Positions 47,032 to 56,422 of a stretch of DNA of 64,000 bases are shown here, in pieces. The first letter of the stretch is position 1; every line of letters begins with the position of its first letter. A program made the translations under genes and the position numbers. Source of the stretch: Bacillus sp. CH140a_4T (GTDB lineage Bacteria > Bacillota > Bacilli > Bacillales > Bacillaceae_G); assembly GCF_008923725.1 (NCBI RefSeq), contig NZ_WBPF01000013.1:806001-870000 (forward strand). Direction: 5' to 3'. A model generated the notes under the pieces. That model was not told the DNA's origin. It saw only the letters and a list, made by a program, of their open reading frames with translations, and did not search any database.

Positions 47032-47059
47032 CATACGAAAGCCGCGGTATACCGCGGCT
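47032..47059 (-). terminator. Terminator of thrS
   Basis: A perfect 20-bp GC-rich palindrome (47040-47059) 6 bp after the thrS stop. Only TTTCGTATG follows, a weak tail. Confidence 0.65.
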
Positions 47060-47064
47060 CTGTC

Positions 47065-49002
47065 TTATCGTTTTCCTTCTACTTTAATCATATCAACAAA
47101 AGCATCTAATGCAATTGTTTCTGATTTTTGTTCACCATATTTACGTACGTTTACGCCGTTTTCAGTTACTTCATTGTCACCTACTACAAGCATGTACGGA
47201 ATTTTTTGCATTTGTGCTTCACGGATTTTGTAACCAATTTTCTCTTCACGAGTATCTAATTCAACACGGATACCAGCACGACGTAATTCATCTTGTACTT
47301 TCTTCGCATAGTCTAAATGTACTTGCGGAGAAACTGGAATTACTTGCGCTTGAACTGGAGCTAACCAAGTTGGGAATGCACCTTTGTATTCTTCAATTAA
47401 GAAGGCTACGAAACGTTCCATAGTTGATACAACACCACGGTGAATTACAACTGGACGATGTTGTTTACCGTCTTCACCAACGTAAGATAATTCAAAGCGT
47501 TCTGGAAGTAAGAAGTCTAATTGTACAGTTGAAAGTGTTTCGTCTTTTCCAAGAGCAGTACGAACTTGAACGTCAAGTTTTGGACCGTAGAATGCCGCTT
47601 CACCTTCAGCTTCATAGTAATCAAGACCCATTTCATCCATAGCTTCTTTTAACATACCTTGTGCTTTTTCCCACATCTCGTCATCAGCATAGTACTTTTT
47701 AGTATCAGCTGGGTCACGATAAGATAGACGGAATGAATAGTTCTCTAAACCGAAATCTTTGTACACTTCTAGCGTTAAGTTTACAACACGTTTTAACTCT
47801 TCTTTAATTTGATCTGGGCGAACGAAAATGTGCGCATCGTTTAAAGTCATTCCGCGTACACGTTGTAATCCAGATAATGCTCCAGACATTTCATAGCGGT
47901 GCATTGTTCCAAGTTCCGCAATACGGATTGGTAATTCACGGTAGCTGTGAATATCATTTTTATAAACCATCATGTGGTGAGGGCAGTTCATTGGACGAAG
48001 TACTAACTCTTCATTATCCATTTCCATTGATGGGAACATACCATCACGGTAGTGATTCCAGTGACCAGAAGTTTCATAAAGCTCTCTGCTTCCTAGTACT
48101 GGAGTGTATACGTGATCATAGCCTAAGCTTGCTTCTTTATCAACGATGTAACGCTCGATAATGCGGCGGATAGTTGCACCTTTTGGTAACCAAAGTGGTA
48201 AACCTTGTCCTACTTTTTGGCTATTAGTAAATAGTTTTAATTCTTTACCTAATTTACGGTGATCGCGCTCTTTCGCTTCTTCAAGCATACGTAAGTGCTC
48301 ATCTAATTCTGCTTTCTTAACGAATGCAGTACCGTAAATACGTTGTAGCATTTTATTATTGCTATCGCCGCGCCAGTAAGCACCCGCAACGCTTAATAAT
48401 TTAAACACTTTAATTTTCCCTGTAGATGGAAGGTGAACACCACGGCAAAGGTCGAAGAATTCGCCTTGCTCATAGATTGAAATAACTGCATCTTCTGGAA
48501 GATCGTTAATTAAATCTAATTTTAACTCATCGTCGATTTCTTCAAAGCGACGAAGTGCTTCTGCACGCGGTACTTCATGACGAACGATTTCTAAGTTTTC
48601 GTTCACGATTTTTTGCATTTCTTTTTCGATTTTCTTGAAGTCTTCAACTGTAATCGCTTCTTCCATATCAATATCGTAGTAGAAGCCATTTTCGATTACT
48701 GGACCAATGCCAAGCTCAAGCTTAACATCTTTATATAAACGTTTTAACGCTTGTGCTAATAGGTGGGCTGTTGAATGGCGTAAAATGTATAAGCCATCTT
48801 CAGAATCTAATGTAATAATAGAAACTGCACCATCTTCTTCGATTGGTGTAACAAGATCGATCATCTCATCGTTTAATTTTCCAGCCACAGCTTTTTTCTT
48901 TAAGCCTGGGCTAATAGAAGCTGCGATTTCTTCAGTTGTTACGCCTTTTGGAAACTCCTTCACAGCTCCATCAGGGAAAGTAATTTTAACTACATCTGCC
49001 AT
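47065..49002 (-). CDS. thrS: Threonyl-tRNA synthetase
   Basis: The protein has 645 residues from ATG 49002 (AGAGGAGTG upstream; GTG 49005 is the alternative). TGS domain (1-63), editing domain with [12 protein letters not shown], class II core with motif 2 ([20 protein letters not shown]) and a C-terminal anticodon domain. Zinc ligands are Cys in RPMNCPHH and His residues. Expression is set by a T-box. Confidence 0.96.
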   Translation of the reverse strand: MADVVKITFPDGAVKEFPKGVTTEEIAASISPGLKKKAVAGKLNDEMIDLVTPIEEDGAVSIITLDSEDGLYILRHSTAHLLAQALKRLYKDVKLELGIGPVIENGFYYDIDMEEAITVEDFKKIEKEMQKIVNENLEIVRHEVPRAEALRRFEEIDDELKLDLINDLPEDAVISIYEQGEFFDLCRGVHLPSTGKIKVFKLLSVAGAYWRGDSNNKMLQRIYGTAFVKKAELDEHLRMLEEAKERDHRKLGKELKLFTNSQKVGQGLPLWLPKGATIRRIIERYIVDKEASLGYDHVYTPVLGSRELYETSGHWNHYRDGMFPSMEMDNEELVLRPMNCPHHMMVYKNDIHSYRELPIRIAELGTMHRYEMSGALSGLQRVRGMTLNDAHIFVRPDQIKEELKRVVNLTLEVYKDFGLENYSFRLSYRDPADTKKYYADDEMWEKAQGMLKEAMDEMGLDYYEAEGEAAFYGPKLDVQVRTALGKDETLSTVQLDFLLPERFELSYVGEDGKQHRPVVIHRGVVSTMERFVAFLIEEYKGAFPTWLAPVQAQVIPVSPQVHLDYAKKVQDELRRAGIRVELDTREEKIGYKIREAQMQKIPYMLVVGDNEVTENGVNVRKYGEQKSETIALDAFVDMIKVEGKR

Positions 49003-49029
49003 CACTGGTCACTCCTCTTTTTTTTCAAA

Positions 49030-49296
49030 ATAAAAAACACTCATCCCGTAAAAAGGGACGAGTGTTGAATTCGTGGTTCCACCCTTGTTCCAATTAACCT
49101 TATTGTTAATTGCTCAAGTTCAACATAACGGTGTTGTCCGTTAGCAATTACTAGAAAAAACGTTCACTGCTAAAGTTTAGAGGTGGTAAGTAATGATCCC
49201 GTACTAGGAAGCTCACACCCAAAGGCTTCCCTCTCTGAAAATCGTAGAAAACTACTCATGTCCTCATCATGACATTTCAATATATTTCATTTATGT
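49030..49296 (-). ncRNA. T-box leader of thrS, specifier ACC (threonine)
   Basis: T-box core at 49085-49072; terminator 49036-49047 with 49055-49066 followed by T. Specifier ACC at 49187-49185, then A and CCTCT. Many segments are identical to the brnQ leader at 22135-22432. Confidence 0.92.
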
Positions 49297-49301
49297 AGGT
49301 A

Positions 49302-49330
49302 ATTATATGCTCAAAAACTTAGAAAATCAA
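49302..49330 (-). promoter_or_regulatory. Sigma-A promoter of thrS
   Basis: TTGATT (49330-49325), 17 bp, TATAAT (49307-49302), overlapping the 3' end of ytxC. The hexamers and spacing are the same as in the brnQ promoter. Confidence 0.75.
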
Positions 49331-50192
49331 GGGCGTTACCTTTATTTTTTAAATTTTTCACATTGCGCTCAAACTCATGTAATCCATGTAATTGTACCCG
49401 TTCTTGAAATACATTTCGCAAAGTAATAATCATATTATGGTCTTGTTCTTTCGTATATAAATAAATTTTTTTCGGCGAAATAGAAAGAAGTGGTGCAATT
49501 ACTTTCGTATCAATATATACATCCTTTTGCTTTAATAATTCCTCATCTATATATTGGACCAATTTTTCCTGTTTTAAACGTCTACCTTTATCGTCATAGA
49601 AAATAAAGCTTTCATCAAAAATAAGATGCACACAGGACAAACGTGATTTTCGGCTGCGCACTTGTTGCCTTAGCGTCTCAATAAACATTTGATATTCTTG
49701 TTCCAACTTATACTCATCAATCGACAATTCAGCAAGCTTAGCTACCATTTCCCTATATGTACGAAGGCGAAAACGAACATATGATGAAAACGAGAACGAA
49801 AGCGGATCACAAAGCCAGTTATTTAAAGAAGATTCAATATATGATTCAAATGCGTGACGTGTTAATTCACGAGCAATCCCTTTTCTTCTTCCCTTTAAAA
49901 TCTCTTGTGCCATATGCAATATTTGATGACATTCTTCCTCTTCTTCATAAAAAAACTTCTCTTTTAAGATTGTATAAATCCACTCATTTTGTTTTACATT
50001 CACAATGAAATATACCATTACCGGCAATAAAATCTTTTCAATATAATTCGATTCACATACTGGTATGTGAATCACCACTTTTTGTTCCTGTAAATACACA
50101 CTCGTTTCCTTATATAACAGTTCCGCTCTTTTCAATAGTTGTCTATATACATGCATAGCATCATTTTTTTCTTCGAAGCAAATTTCAATCAC
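49311..50192 (-). CDS. ytxC: Putative sporulation protein YtxC
   Basis: The 293-residue cytoplasmic protein has a long helical middle and a conserved CVHLIFDESFIFYD segment. Length, sequence character and position between dnaI and thrS match B. subtilis ytxC. Molecular role unknown. ytxB, which lies between dnaI and ytxC in B. subtilis, is absent here. GGGGGG precedes the ATG. Confidence 0.78.
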   Translation of the reverse strand: MIEICFEEKNDAMHVYRQLLKRAELLYKETSVYLQEQKVVIHIPVCESNYIEKILLPVMVYFIVNVKQNEWIYTILKEKFFYEEEEECHQILHMAQEILKGRRKGIARELTRHAFESYIESSLNNWLCDPLSFSFSSYVRFRLRTYREMVAKLAELSIDEYKLEQEYQMFIETLRQQVRSRKSRLSCVHLIFDESFIFYDDKGRRLKQEKLVQYIDEELLKQKDVYIDTKVIAPLLSISPKKIYLYTKEQDHNMIITLRNVFQERVQLHGLHEFERNVKNLKNKGNALDFLSF

Positions 50193-50363
50193 TTTTGTCC
50201 CCCCTTTTATCCCTGCTCTAAAGGATTGTATCTATACGTTACAAATCCTATAAGAGTCCATTCCGCGTGAAGTTCACCCTTAGTAGAATTACATTTCCTA
50301 TCGTTAGAAAATCCACTCGATATGGCTTGCTAATTTTATATATATTAAGGGAGGGAGAAAAAA

Positions 50364-50393
50364 ATGATACAAGCTACAATGAATTTTCCATAA
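50364..50393 (+). CDS. Possible 9-codon leader peptide on the opposite strand
   Basis: GGGAGGGAG lies seven bases before an ATG that opens a 9-residue frame (MIQATMNFP) and a stop. No terminator, promoter or downstream gene on this strand explains it. It may be a relic of a removed gene such as ytxB, or chance. Confidence 0.2.
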   Translation: MIQATMNFP

Positions 50394-50437
50394 GAACTTT
50401 TTGTTTTACAATTCACCTATTCTGAAAAATGTTCAAA

Positions 50438-50470
50438 ACGAAAAAAGAGCAAGCTTTTCAGCTTACTCTT
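50438..50470 (-). terminator. Terminator of dnaB-dnaI
   Basis: A 10-bp stem (50445-50454 with 50461-50470) followed by six T on the minus strand, at the dnaI stop. Confidence 0.82.
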
Positions 50471-51408
50471 TACTTATGACGTCGGTTTTTCCCGCCGATC
50501 GGAATTGGCTTCGCTAAATATTTAATTCGTTCCATAATACGCGCTGCTTTCATTTGTTCTGCTTCACCACGCTGTGTATACGTTAAATGATGTTCCAATT
50601 CCTTGAAATCAAAGTTAGACGTAAAGAACGTCGGTAAGTTTTCTAACATACGGAATTGCAAAATTGCACCAAGCACATCGTCACGCACAAAGCTTGACAT
50701 CGCTTCTGCTCCGATATCATCTAGCATTAAAACTTGTACGCGTTTCACCGCATCAATCTTTTCCCCAATCGAATTATCTTGAATCGAACTTTTAATTTCA
50801 CGTAAAAATTCAGGAAAGTATACGAGCATCGAACTTATTTTCTTTTGAGCAAGTTCATTCGCCATTGCTCCTAACAAATACGTTTTCCCTACACCAAATT
50901 TACCGTACAAATATAAACCTTGTACTTTTTTACCAGGTTCATATGCACTTAAAAATTCATTAGCCGCACCAATCGCATCAATACGCGCATCTAAATCTGA
51001 AGGATCTAAGTTTTCCATCGTTGCCTGTAAAATGTCCGTTGGCATATATACACTTTGAACGAGTTTTTCATATTTCTTTCTCTCGTCATATGCTACTTTT
51101 CTAACGCAACGATCGTATTGAATATCAATCATCTTCCCTTGGATAACGAGCTTTGGCTCATATCCTTGCAGCATGTTTTTACACGAACCTAGATCCGGAC
51201 AATCCGCACAACCTACACTTTGTCCAATATATTCGTATAGCTTCACAAGGCTGCGCTCAATCATAGAAGTTGTTACTTCACCTTGATGTTCGTCTATAAA
51301 TTCTTTCACACGCGGATGTGCCATTACTTCCGCCTTTAATACTTCATATCTATTTTTAAAATTTTTATTTTCCATTAACTTTGCAAATGAATTTTGAATA
51401 TGCTCCAT
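50470..51408 (-). CDS. dnaI: Primosomal protein / helicase loader DnaI
   Basis: The 312-residue AAA+ helicase loader has an N-terminal helicase-binding domain with zinc-binding cysteines (CADCPDLGSC and a later Cys), Walker A GKFGVGKT and Walker B LMLDDIGAE. It loads the replicative helicase DnaC at oriC and stalled forks. It lies 33 bp after dnaB. Confidence 0.95.
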   Translation of the reverse strand: MEHIQNSFAKLMENKNFKNRYEVLKAEVMAHPRVKEFIDEHQGEVTTSMIERSLVKLYEYIGQSVGCADCPDLGSCKNMLQGYEPKLVIQGKMIDIQYDRCVRKVAYDERKKYEKLVQSVYMPTDILQATMENLDPSDLDARIDAIGAANEFLSAYEPGKKVQGLYLYGKFGVGKTYLLGAMANELAQKKISSMLVYFPEFLREIKSSIQDNSIGEKIDAVKRVQVLMLDDIGAEAMSSFVRDDVLGAILQFRMLENLPTFFTSNFDFKELEHHLTYTQRGEAEQMKAARIMERIKYLAKPIPIGGKNRRHK

Positions 51409-51441
51409 TTTCTCACCTCAAAGAGCGTTCATTCTCTTCTA

Positions 51442-52848
51442 TTAATCACGCTTATATTTTTTTAACACTTCTTCTAGTCGTTTTCGTTCATCATCTAACG
51501 TACTTGCATCTTTTTTCTTACTTACATCTTTCTTCACTGTTTCTTTCTCTTGTTCTTTCGGCTCTTCTTTCAGCCAATCTGGTACCATTTCTTGTCGTAC
51601 CGTTTTCTTCGACGTACGGCCTTTTTTCTTCGTCTCAGCCCATTCTTGATATTGACGATTTTCTTCTTTCGCTAACGCCATTGCTTCAGCTACTGTACCG
51701 ACCTTTTTACGTGCCCAATGCCCAGCAATTTTCTCCACATACGTTTTCGCAAGTTTCATATCTGAGCGTAGCATAACGTAATAAATAAGTACATTCACAA
51801 CACCTGGTGTTAATTTTTGATTAATCATTACATCTTCAACGATTTGCAAGTCAGCCTTTGTCGCCTCTGCACCACCAGAGATTTCTTTCAATAGTTGTTT
51901 TGGTGAGATTTCCTCTAACTGTTTTATTAACATCTCTTCTTGCGTAGAAGGCTCTTTCCCTTTCATCATACGTGCAGCGTGAGGCTGTACTCTTTCACTT
52001 AATACAGGTAACGCTTGACCGTTTTCAAACTGATACCAATCACGTGCTCCTTTTCTAAGCCTTTCGATATCAATTGTCTGCATCTCTGTCACCGTACCAA
52101 GAACGATATTTTGCATCGATAACACATCTACATCGTACACGTAAGCAAGTTTAATGACACATTCTCGCACTTGATCTGTAATCGCCTTTTTAGGAACAAG
52201 AGCGGACAAGCCATCTACAAATAAGGAGAAATCAAAGAAATCATTCCAAACTTTCGGAGCGTCTCCCTTCTCGTTACTTGGCATAGCTGTCGTTTTTGGA
52301 ATACGAAGATCTTCTTGCGCATGCTCAAGCTGTCCTGGATTAAACGAACCAAACACATCATTGAAAGAACGCGTAACATTCTCATAAGAATCAAAATCAA
52401 ATTCTTCTTCTAAGAAATATTGCTTTACTTGATTATATTTTGTCCGACTCAATCGATTGTATAAAAAGATGCTTAACACAATATCATCAAAAAACTGCTT
52501 CGGAGATAAAGGTGGTTGCAATTCGTATATAAACATTCGAATATCTTTTTCTTTCTTAATATATACCTTCAAAAGCCCAATTGCCTCTAACTTTACTCGT
52601 TCTTCATATATTTCGGGAAGCTGCATTTGCATGGTCACCATAAGGGAATGATGTGTATTCTCTTTTCCAAACACACGATCTTGCTCTAACTCTCCCCATA
52701 GCGTCATGTACAAGCTAAAAGCTCTACTACCTATTAACGGCTGATACAACATCGTTAACACTTTTCGGTCATAATTATGCAGTAACCCTTTCGCACTTAC
52801 TTTATAACGATCAATTGGCAATAGCTCCATCCATGACTGTTTTTCCAT
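51442..52848 (-). CDS. dnaB: Replication initiation and membrane attachment protein DnaB
   Basis: The 468-residue primosome protein (Bacillus DnaB, not the E. coli helicase) has an N-terminal winged-helix region (DnaB/DnaD N domain), a C-terminal DnaB_2 domain containing YYVMLRSDMKLAKTYVEKIAGHW, and a basic, disordered tail. It works with DnaD and DnaI to load helicase. Confidence 0.93.
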   Translation of the reverse strand: MEKQSWMELLPIDRYKVSAKGLLHNYDRKVLTMLYQPLIGSRAFSLYMTLWGELEQDRVFGKENTHHSLMVTMQMQLPEIYEERVKLEAIGLLKVYIKKEKDIRMFIYELQPPLSPKQFFDDIVLSIFLYNRLSRTKYNQVKQYFLEEEFDFDSYENVTRSFNDVFGSFNPGQLEHAQEDLRIPKTTAMPSNEKGDAPKVWNDFFDFSLFVDGLSALVPKKAITDQVRECVIKLAYVYDVDVLSMQNIVLGTVTEMQTIDIERLRKGARDWYQFENGQALPVLSERVQPHAARMMKGKEPSTQEEMLIKQLEEISPKQLLKEISGGAEATKADLQIVEDVMINQKLTPGVVNVLIYYVMLRSDMKLAKTYVEKIAGHWARKKVGTVAEAMALAKEENRQYQEWAETKKKGRTSKKTVRQEMVPDWLKEEPKEQEKETVKKDVSKKKDASTLDDERKRLEEVLKKYKRD

Positions 52849-53000
52849 TCTTGCTTTTCCTTTCTCTCATCCAATCTATCCTCTACTTCATTCGTTCTAT
52901 CTTCATTATATAATTTCTTAGCGAAAAAGAGCTATTAGCTTTCGCTTCTAGCTCTCTTATCTTATTACTTACTGTATGTAAAGAGAATAAAATACAACTT

Positions 53001-53471
53001 CTACTCTCTTTCTTTTTGCAGTATATCTTTTAATTCTTCAATAAATACATTTAAATCTTTAAATTGGCGATATACAGAAGCAAAACGCACGTAAGCAACA
53101 TCATCAATATCACGCAGTTCTTCCATAACAATTTCACCAATCATATCACTTTTCACTTCTGATATACCTAAATTACGAAGTTCACGTTCCACACTTTGAG
53201 TTACTTCTTCTAATTGTCTTAAAGATACTGGTCTTTTTTCGCACGCTTTAATTAAGCCGCGCAAAATCTTTTCTTTATTAAACTCTTCTCGTGTGCCTTC
53301 TTTTTTTACAACGATAAGAGGTGACTCCTCTACTCTTTCAAATGTCGTAAAGCGACTTAAACAACTTTCACACTCTCTCCTTCTTCGAATAGAGCGTCCC
53401 TCGTCTACCGGACGCGAATCTAACACTCTTGTACCATTATGAGAACAGGATGGACAACGCAATATATTCAC
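53001..53471 (-). CDS. nrdR: NrdR transcriptional repressor of ribonucleotide reductases
   Basis: The 156-residue protein has a zinc ribbon with CPSC and CESC pairs (Cys6, 9, 34, 37) and an ATP-cone domain (about 49-139). It binds NrdR boxes of nrd genes when loaded with dATP/ATP. No NrdR box was noticed in this window. Confidence 0.95.
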   Translation of the reverse strand: MNILRCPSCSHNGTRVLDSRPVDEGRSIRRRRECESCLSRFTTFERVEESPLIVVKKEGTREEFNKEKILRGLIKACEKRPVSLRQLEEVTQSVERELRNLGISEVKSDMIGEIVMEELRDIDDVAYVRFASVYRQFKDLNVFIEELKDILQKERE

Positions 53472-53689
53472 TCCTTTACACTATACTCTTTATTTTTTCT
53501 CTACTTACTTCATCTGACAATATATATACAATATTATATAACTCATTCTAACTCTCTTACCACTTTAAGTTTAAGCACATTATTTTATCATCTCGTTTTC
53601 AAAAATAAGATGGTAGATGAGGTGCTAACTTATTCGTAAGAGCTCAATTTATTTACCTAACGAGTACGTTATATTTTTCCTTTTTTATA

Positions 53690-53721
53690 AACTAAAAAAG
53701 AGGTGCATTATACACCTCTTT
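53690..53721 (-). terminator. Terminator of speD
   Basis: A 9-bp stem (53697-53705 with 53713-53721) and a T tail on the minus strand. Between nrdR and this site (53472-53690) no gene is visible. Confidence 0.8.
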
Positions 53722-53747
53722 ACATTTTAAATCAATTATGTTCTTTT

Positions 53748-54140
53748 TTAAAGAGCTTTTGTTTCTCTCTGCTTAATTTCGAAGCTACCAGTGCCTCGAG
53801 GAAGCTCGATGCTCTCACGCGTTTTCGCGTTTAAACCTTCTGCAATATATTCTGCAGCAACATTTGGATCAATACGATCCCCACAAGTATAAACATCGAT
53901 ACTTGCGTAACCGTGCTCCGGAAAGCTATGAATTGTTAAATGTGATTCCGAGATAATTACTACTCCACTTACACCTTGTGGTGCAAATTTATGGAAAGCA
54001 ACCTCACGCACTTCAGCACCAGCTCTCAGTGCTGCATCCACAAATAATTGTTCAATATACGGCATGTCATTAAGCTTGTCGAAATCGCAATCCCAAAGTT
54101 CAGCGATCACGTGACGACCCATCGTATCCATAGTATCCAT
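53748..54140 (-). CDS. speD: S-adenosylmethionine decarboxylase proenzyme
   Basis: This 130-residue class 1B SAM decarboxylase is made as a proenzyme and cleaves itself between Glu65 and Ser66 (ISESHLTIH) to create a pyruvoyl group; His71 and Cys86 are the conserved processing/catalytic residues. It makes decarboxylated SAM for spermidine. Three in-frame ATGs lie at the start; the first (54140) is correctly spaced from AAGGGGGAA. The structured leader upstream can pair with that ribosome site. Confidence 0.94.
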
Positions 54141-54291
54141 TCTACAGTTCCCCCTTGTAAATTTATTCTAACTGTTCGAATTGAAAACTAATTTGCAATT
54201 TGGCTTGCTCCACTACCACGGGGGAAAGTTAGTCCAGAGAGGTCCTAACCCTTTAAGTAGTGACTACGTACCTCAGCTCTTAAGTTTACGA
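54141..54291 (-). ncRNA. Structured 5' leader of speD, candidate cis-regulatory RNA
   Basis: The leader is more GC-rich than its surroundings. On the transcript, CACUAC (54262-54257) pairs with GUAGUG (54216-54211), enclosing a GUUAG/CUAAC hairpin (54249-54245 with 54232-54228). The hairpin loop ACCUC (54243-54239) can pair with upstream GAGGU (54274-54270), a pseudoknot. UUCCCCC (54226-54220) is perfectly complementary to GGGGGAA of the speD Shine-Dalgarno (54154-54148). I recognise no known riboswitch class. Confidence 0.5.
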
Positions 54292-54296
54292 GTGTT

Positions 54297-54325
54297 AGTA
54301 TACTTTGTTTATTTTCATTTTGCAA
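54297..54325 (-). promoter_or_regulatory. Sigma-A promoter of speD
   Basis: TTGCAA (54325-54320), 17 bp, TATACT (54302-54297) on the minus strand. It places the RNA start near 54290 and the leader at about 150 nt. Confidence 0.7.
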
Positions 54326-54469
54326 CAACAGTTTTTTCGATTTTCTGTCATATTTTCCTCTTTACTTTTCCCTAAAAAAAATAAATGATTCACAAATACA
54401 GTAATCACAACGTTTCGTGGTATGTCCACTTCCAAAAATATACTCCTATAATTTTTTTCCTTTTCAGAA

Positions 54470-54508
54470 AAAAATAAAAAAAAGAGGGCAAATATTTACT
54501 TGCCCTCT
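54470..54508 (-). terminator. Terminator of gapB
   Basis: A 9-bp stem (54483-54491 with 54500-54508) followed by at least eight T on the minus strand. It separates gapB from speD, so speD relies on its own promoter. Confidence 0.88.
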
Positions 54509-54519
54509 CCGTTATTTAC

Positions 54520-55548
54520 TTAAATATGTTGCATTTTTTTTTGCTTCGCTAATTCGTCAACAACTAACGTTACAAGATCTACAACACGACGAGAGTAGCC
54601 CCACTCATTATCATACCAAGCAAGTACTTTCACTTTACGATCACCCATTACCATTGTAGATAAACCATCAATAATAGCTGAGTGTGTATTTGTATTAAAG
54701 TCAATAGATACTAAAGGCTCTTCGCTGAATTCTACAATACCTTTTAATGAACCGTTTGCAACCGTTTTGAATGCTTCATTAATAGCTTCAACTGTCACAT
54801 CACGTTTTACATCTACTACTAAGTCAACAAGAGACACGTTTGGCGTTGGTACACGAAGTGCCATACCATGAAGTTTTCCGTTTAAGTGCGGAAGAACTTT
54901 TGCTAGCGCTTTCGCAGCACCTGTCGTTGTCGGAATGATTGATTGTCCGCAAGCACGCGCTCTTCTTAAATCTTTATGTGGGTTATCAATATTTTTTTGG
55001 TCATTTGTATAAGCATGAACAGTCGTCATTAAACCGTTTTCAATTCCAAACTGCTCATCTAACACCTTAACAACAGGCGCTAAACAGTTTGTTGTGCAAG
55101 ATGCATTTGAAATAACAGTATGTTTTGTAATATCTAACTCGTCTTCGTTCACACCAACTACAATTGTTACATCTTCATTTTTACCAGGCGCTGTTAAAAT
55201 AACTTTTTTCGCTCCAGCTTCAACATGAAGAATTGCTTTTTCTTTTGAATTAAATTTACCAGTTGCTTCAATTACAACTTCAACACCTAGATCTGTCCAA
55301 GGCAATTCCTTTGGATCGCGGTTGTTTAAAAGGCGAATCATTTTCCCATCAACTAATAAGTGATCTTCAAATGCTTCTACTGTTCCGTCAAACTTGCCGT
55401 GAACTGTATCATATTTAATTAAATGTGCTAACGTTTCAGATGGATAGCTTGCATTGATTGCTACAATTTCGAATGCGCTTTCTTTTATTGCCTGACGAAA
55501 TACCATTCTCCCAATACGTCCAAATCCATTAATTGCCACACGAGTCAT
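54520..55548 (-). CDS. gapB: NADP-dependent glyceraldehyde-3-phosphate dehydrogenase GapB
   Basis: The 342-residue GAPDH has catalytic Cys151 (SNASCTTNC) and His178. After beta strand 2 the sequence is INASYPSE, lacking the NAD-specifying Asp, which marks the NADP-using gluconeogenic form. It is preceded by coaE and followed by speD, as in B. subtilis, where CcpN represses gapB. Confidence 0.93.
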   Translation of the reverse strand: MTRVAINGFGRIGRMVFRQAIKESAFEIVAINASYPSETLAHLIKYDTVHGKFDGTVEAFEDHLLVDGKMIRLLNNRDPKELPWTDLGVEVVIEATGKFNSKEKAILHVEAGAKKVILTAPGKNEDVTIVVGVNEDELDITKHTVISNASCTTNCLAPVVKVLDEQFGIENGLMTTVHAYTNDQKNIDNPHKDLRRARACGQSIIPTTTGAAKALAKVLPHLNGKLHGMALRVPTPNVSLVDLVVDVKRDVTVEAINEAFKTVANGSLKGIVEFSEEPLVSIDFNTNTHSAIIDGLSTMVMGDRKVKVLAWYDNEWGYSRRVVDLVTLVVDELAKQKKMQHI

Positions 55549-55657
55549 AATATGTTGTCCCCCTTGAATGCGTTATACTATTTATCTCCAATCCCAATAA
55601 TAGTATAACACAAAAAGGAGATATGTCACTAAGCATTTTCATTAATTTCACAATTTT

Positions 55658-56263
55658 TTAGTCAATAATGTTCCAATTCTTTAAAATAACCTGTAATTGT
55701 GTTTTCGTTCCCATAATTGTGCCATCATTATTTATCACTTCATCTGCATGTTTCACTTTTTCTTCTAACGGCATTTGAGATTGAATACGCGCTATTGCTT
55801 CTTCTTCTGAAAAATTATTTCGTTTCATTAAACGCTCTAATTGCGTATGCGGCTTAACTGCTACAACTAAAACGCGGTCAACGAGACTTGTTAATTTGCT
55901 TTCAAATAAGAGAGGAATATCTAACACAACCGCTTGCACATCTTCTTTTATGTACATTTCCTTTTGCCTATTCATTTCCTCACGCACTGCAGGGTGAACA
56001 ATTTTATTTAACTGCAATCGTTTTTCTTCATTATAGAAAACAACACTTCCTAATTTTGGACGATCCAGTTCTCCATCTTCTTGCAATACTTCCGTTCCAA
56101 ACACTTCTACAATTTTGTTATATGCTGGTTTTCCTCGTTCTACAACTTCTCGTGCAATAATATCTGCATCAATAACTGGTATACTCAGTTCACGAAACAT
56201 TTGAGACACTGTACTTTTTCCACTTGCAATGCCTCCCGTTAATCCAATTACTACTGTCATCAT
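55658..56263 (-). CDS. coaE: Dephospho-CoA kinase
   Basis: The 201-residue P-loop kinase has Walker [12 protein letters not shown] and the CoaE lid region ([10 protein letters not shown]). It phosphorylates dephospho-CoA, the last step of CoA synthesis. Two adjacent ATGs start the gene and no clear ribosome site is seen; the tnpB relic begins about 160 bp upstream and may have replaced the original upstream context. Confidence 0.92.
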   Translation of the reverse strand: MMTVVIGLTGGIASGKSTVSQMFRELSIPVIDADIIAREVVERGKPAYNKIVEVFGTEVLQEDGELDRPKLGSVVFYNEEKRLQLNKIVHPAVREEMNRQKEMYIKEDVQAVVLDIPLLFESKLTSLVDRVLVVAVKPHTQLERLMKRNNFSEEEAIARIQSQMPLEEKVKHADEVINNDGTIMGTKTQLQVILKNWNIID

Positions 56264-56336
56264 AATCCGTTGCCATAAACTTATAAAAATCTATAAATTT
56301 TGTTTATTTCCCTGTTCTACGTGTCCGATTTTGCAG

Positions 56337-56383
56337 AAAGCTACTTTCGTTTGATCTAACACTCCGAGGGCGTAAATTCGGAT
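56337..56383 (-). mobile_element. Right-end hairpins of a decayed IS605/IS1341-type element
   Basis: Beyond the tnpB stop lie small hairpins: TCCGA/TCGGA (56364-56368 with 56379-56383) and GAAAG/CTTTC (56337-56341 with 56345-56349). Such subterminal hairpins occur at right ends of IS200/IS605 elements, where the TnpB guide RNA (omega RNA) is made. Exact boundary not determined. Confidence 0.4.
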
Positions 56384-56422
56384 ACAACGAATCCTACATA
56401 TTAGCCGTAACCTTTTTAGATG

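Noticed and set aside
47040-47059. Perfect 20-bp palindrome considered as a protein operator
   Set aside because: It lies 6 bp after the thrS stop between tandem minus genes, where a terminator stem is expected.
49030-49296. Near-identical blocks shared with 22135-22432 as a mobile repeat
   Set aside because: Both are T-box leaders in the correct place upstream of genes, with no terminal repeats or transposase; duplication of a regulatory region explains them.
54181-54300. Possible tRNA or tmRNA piece because of local GC and paired arms
   Set aside because: No acceptor stem, T-loop (GTTCRA in context) or anticodon arm geometry; the helices fit a leader RNA instead.
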